A DNA stretch of 64,000 bases from Ralstonia sp. RRA (GTDB taxonomy: Bacteria; Pseudomonadota; Gammaproteobacteria; Burkholderiales; Burkholderiaceae): the NCBI RefSeq assembly GCF_037023145.1, contig NZ_CP146091.1, forward strand, positions 2,728,001 to 2,792,000, written 5' to 3'. The position numbers and the translations under genes were made by a program. The notes under the pieces are model-generated. The model was not told where the DNA came from. It saw nothing but the letters and a program-made list of their open reading frames with translations, and did no database searches. Shown here piece by piece: positions 61,670 through 64,000 of the stretch; the stretch's first letter is position 1; each line of letters begins with the position of its first letter.

Positions 61670-64000
61670 ATGCCCCGCCTGCCCCAGCCCCCAGAATCGC
61701 CGAAGTCCGATGGCGGACACGCCAGCACCCTGTCCACCCGCCGGACAGGCCTGCGCGCGGCCGGCGCAATCTGGGCATGGATCACTCGGCTGGTAAGCGG
61801 GATTGCCGGTGGTTTTGTCGCCTGCATCCGCGCGCCGATCTGGCGCAAGCTGTGGCGCATCCTGTGGAAAACGGTGGTCGCACTGGTTGTCCTGGCCATG
61901 GTCGGCATGGTGCTGGTGCGCTTTGTCCTATGGCCGCGCGTGAGCGTGGCGCGCGAATGGATGGAGCGCGAGGCGTCGAGCGCACTGCACGCCAATGTCG
62001 GCATCGGCTCGCTGGAAACCTACTGGGAAGGCTGGCACCCTGCCTTCCGCGCGCAGCGCATCGAGGCGCGTGACACCGCCGGCCGCCAGACCTTTGCCGT
62101 GCAGGACGTGCAGGCGCGGCTGTCGTGGCGCTCACTGCTGCGCATGCAGATCACGTTTGCCGCGCTGCACGCCAGCCGCGCCGACGTGCTGGTCCGCCGC
62201 ACACCCGAGGGTGCCCTGCTCGTGGCCGGCATGCCGCTTGGCCCCGACACCGGCGGCGACAGCAACTTCTTCGACCAGCTGCTCTCCCAGGGCGACATCG
62301 ATTTCCGCGAAGGCGCCGTGCGGTGGCTCGACGAGCAGCAGAAGCTGCCCGAAGTGGCGCTGGGCAATGTGCACGTTCAATTGCGCAGCGGCCCGACCCG
62401 CCACCGGCTGGATGCCAGCGGCACTTCGCCCAGCCTCTTCAACGGCGCGATCAAGCTGCGCGCCGATTTCCGCCATGACCTGCTGGCCCGCCCCGGCGAT
62501 TGGCGACACTGGCATGGCCAGGCCAACTGGCAGGTCGACACGCTGCAGCTGGCCGCGGTGCAGCGCTATGTGCCCGTGATGGCAGCCGCCAAGAGCGGCA
62601 CCATCAGTTCAGACGGCTCGGTGGAGTTTGCTGACGGCGTCTTCACGCGCAGCCAGGCGCGGCTGACCGGCCAGCAGCTCGACCTGCAGATCCGGAAAGA
62701 TCTCGACCCGCTCCAGCTGCGCAGCCTGCAGGCGCTCGCCACGCAGCAGCGCACCGCACACGGCGAACACACACTGCGCATCGACACGCTGCTCTGGCAG
62801 CCACTGAACCTGCCCGCGCAACCGGCGCCCGCGCCCGAACTGGCCGGCCCTGGCATCGAAGCCCCGTCCAACCCGGCCGGCATGCCACGCGGGCTGCGCA
62901 ACGCAAGCGTCGGCTGGGCCCTGGATACGCGCAACGAGCTGCGCAGTCTGCAGGTGAAGGCCACGACACTGGATCTGACCGATCTGCGCAGCATTGCCAC
63001 CGCCATACCGCTTCCCGCCGGTGTGCTGGAGCCGCTGCGCACCAAGCAGCCCGCCGGCCGTATCGACGATCTCGACATCAACTGGCAGCGCGATGTCTCC
63101 CGCTGGCGGCCAAATACACCGGCGCCGGTGCACTTCACGGGACGCGCCACGCTGCGGCAGGTGTCCTTTGGGCCCGGAGCACTGCCCGCCGTGCCGGCCG
63201 GCCACCACCCCGAGCCGGCCGTGCCCGGCGTCGAGAACCTCTCCGGCAACGCCGTCTTCTCCGACGACAAGGGCACGCTGCGCATCGATTCCTCCGATAC
63301 CGCCCTGCTCCTGCCTGGCCTCTTCGATGAAGCACGGGTGCCGCTGGACCGCCTGCAAGGCACCTTCAACTGGACGTATCGCAAGCAAGAACTGATCGTC
63401 AGCAGCGACAACCTGACGCTCTCCAATGGCGATCTGTCGGCCCGGTTTGCGGGCAACTACCGCCATGCGCCGGACACCAGCCATGTCGGCACCATCGACC
63501 TGAAGGGCACGCTGGAGCGCGCCACCGTCACACGTGTGCCGCGCTATCTGCCGCTGTCCGTCGGGCCGCATACGCGCGAGTACCTGGCTGGCGCCTTGCA
63601 GGGCGGCACCGCCAGCGACGTCACCCTTGTCCTGACCGGCGACCTGTACGACTTCCCGTACCGCCCACCGCACAAGGGCGTGTTTCGCGTCGAGGTGCCG
63701 GTCAAGGATGTGACCTACCAGCCGGCCCCTGCCGACGCATCGCACCCGACCGGCTGGCCGGCGTTTACTGATACCGAAGGCACGGTTGTGTTCGACGGAC
63801 CCTCGATGTCGTTCAAGGTGGCGCGCGCCAAAGCAGGTGACGTGACCTTGACCGACGTGAGCGGCAGCCTGCCCGACATGGGCGACCACCATCCCCTTCT
63901 CACCATCGACGGCCGTGCCGACGGCGCCACGCAAAGCTTCCTGCAGTACATCGAGGCCAGCCCGGTTGGTGGCTGGATCGGCCACTTCACCAAGGACGCA
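61670..64000 (+). CDS. YhdP/AsmA-like protein, N-terminal part
   Basis: The first 777 codons of a large protein cut by the window edge; the frame is open throughout. One N-terminal membrane helix (about 68-85) is followed by a long periplasmic region of the AsmA/TamB-like DUF3971 type. ALHANVGIGSLETYWEGWHP and GTFNWTYRKQELIVSSDNL fit YhdP, which takes part in phospholipid transport to the outer membrane. ATG at 61670 is the first in-frame start. The gene order glnE-YhdP is common in this group. Confidence 0.85.
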   Translation, partial: MPRLPQPPESPKSDGGHASTLSTRRTGLRAAGAIWAWITRLVSGIAGGFVACIRAPIWRKLWRILWKTVVALVVLAMVGMVLVRFVLWPRVSVAREWMEREASSALHANVGIGSLETYWEGWHPAFRAQRIEARDTAGRQTFAVQDVQARLSWRSLLRMQITFAALHASRADVLVRRTPEGALLVAGMPLGPDTGGDSNFFDQLLSQGDIDFREGAVRWLDEQQKLPEVALGNVHVQLRSGPTRHRLDASGTSPSLFNGAIKLRADFRHDLLARPGDWRHWHGQANWQVDTLQLAAVQRYVPVMAAAKSGTISSDGSVEFADGVFTRSQARLTGQQLDLQIRKDLDPLQLRSLQALATQQRTAHGEHTLRIDTLLWQPLNLPAQPAPAPELAGPGIEAPSNPAGMPRGLRNASVGWALDTRNELRSLQVKATTLDLTDLRSIATAIPLPAGVLEPLRTKQPAGRIDDLDINWQRDVSRWRPNTPAPVHFTGRATLRQVSFGPGALPAVPAGHHPEPAVPGVENLSGNAVFSDDKGTLRIDSSDTALLLPGLFDEARVPLDRLQGTFNWTYRKQELIVSSDNLTLSNGDLSARFAGNYRHAPDTSHVGTIDLKGTLERATVTRVPRYLPLSVGPHTREYLAGALQGGTASDVTLVLTGDLYDFPYRPPHKGVFRVEVPVKDVTYQPAPADASHPTGWPAFTDTEGTVVFDGPSMSFKVARAKAGDVTLTDVSGSLPDMGDHHPLLTIDGRADGATQSFLQYIEASPVGGWIGHFTKDA

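Overview
The window is about 64 kb of GC-rich (mid-60s % by eye) chromosome from a betaproteobacterium, most likely a Ralstonia close to R. pickettii / R. solanacearum. I base this on recognised protein sequences (ArgF, MiaA, Hut, DUF3579) and on gene neighbourhoods such as glnE-YhdP, hrcA/nadK/recN, mutL-miaA and pcnB-folK-dNK-panB. It is almost wholly coding. I saw no tRNA, rRNA, CRISPR array, insertion sequence or prophage. Gene names come from motifs and remembered family sequences; no database search was run.

Layout. 1-12.6 kb is housekeeping: yajQ (cut by the window edge), murB, a patatin lipase, ppnP, argG, argF, a DUF3579 gene, rpsT, murJ, a SirB1-type gene, a DedA protein, mutL, miaA. 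12.6-17.3 kb is an adaptive-response block: a GNAT gene, then MGMT - 2OG-Fe oxygenase - alkB - alkA-type glycosylase, then ada and a small Ada-like zinc-domain gene. Both transcription units start behind the same operator-like element. 17.3-29.5 kb holds a lipoprotein, a marR/membrane-protein pair, purM, an AI-2E-type permease, hda, a HAD hydrolase, pcnB, folK, a deoxynucleoside kinase, panB, a TupBC-like ABC pair and a fused pabB-pabC.

29.5-37.9 kb is the heat-shock cluster (dnaJ, dnaK, grpE, with sigma-32-type promoters before dnaK and grpE), with pldA, rnk, hslR and hemH. 37.9-44.4 kb is histidine utilisation (hutI, G, H, U and divergent hutC with a palindromic operator). 44.4-47.1 kb is a TauABC-type transporter. 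47.2-51.1 kb is hrcA, nadK and recN.

51.1-58.6 kb is the most interesting part. It has a lipoprotein that looks like a free-standing subtilisin propeptide, three tandem secreted subtilases that each end in a Gly-rich/hydrophobic/basic tail (GlyGly-CTERM), and a rhomboid protease of the rhombosortase type facing them. Read together this is a self-contained protease secretion and surface-sorting system, with a candidate inhibitor or folding helper supplied in trans. The window closes with glnE and the start of a large YhdP/AsmA-like gene.
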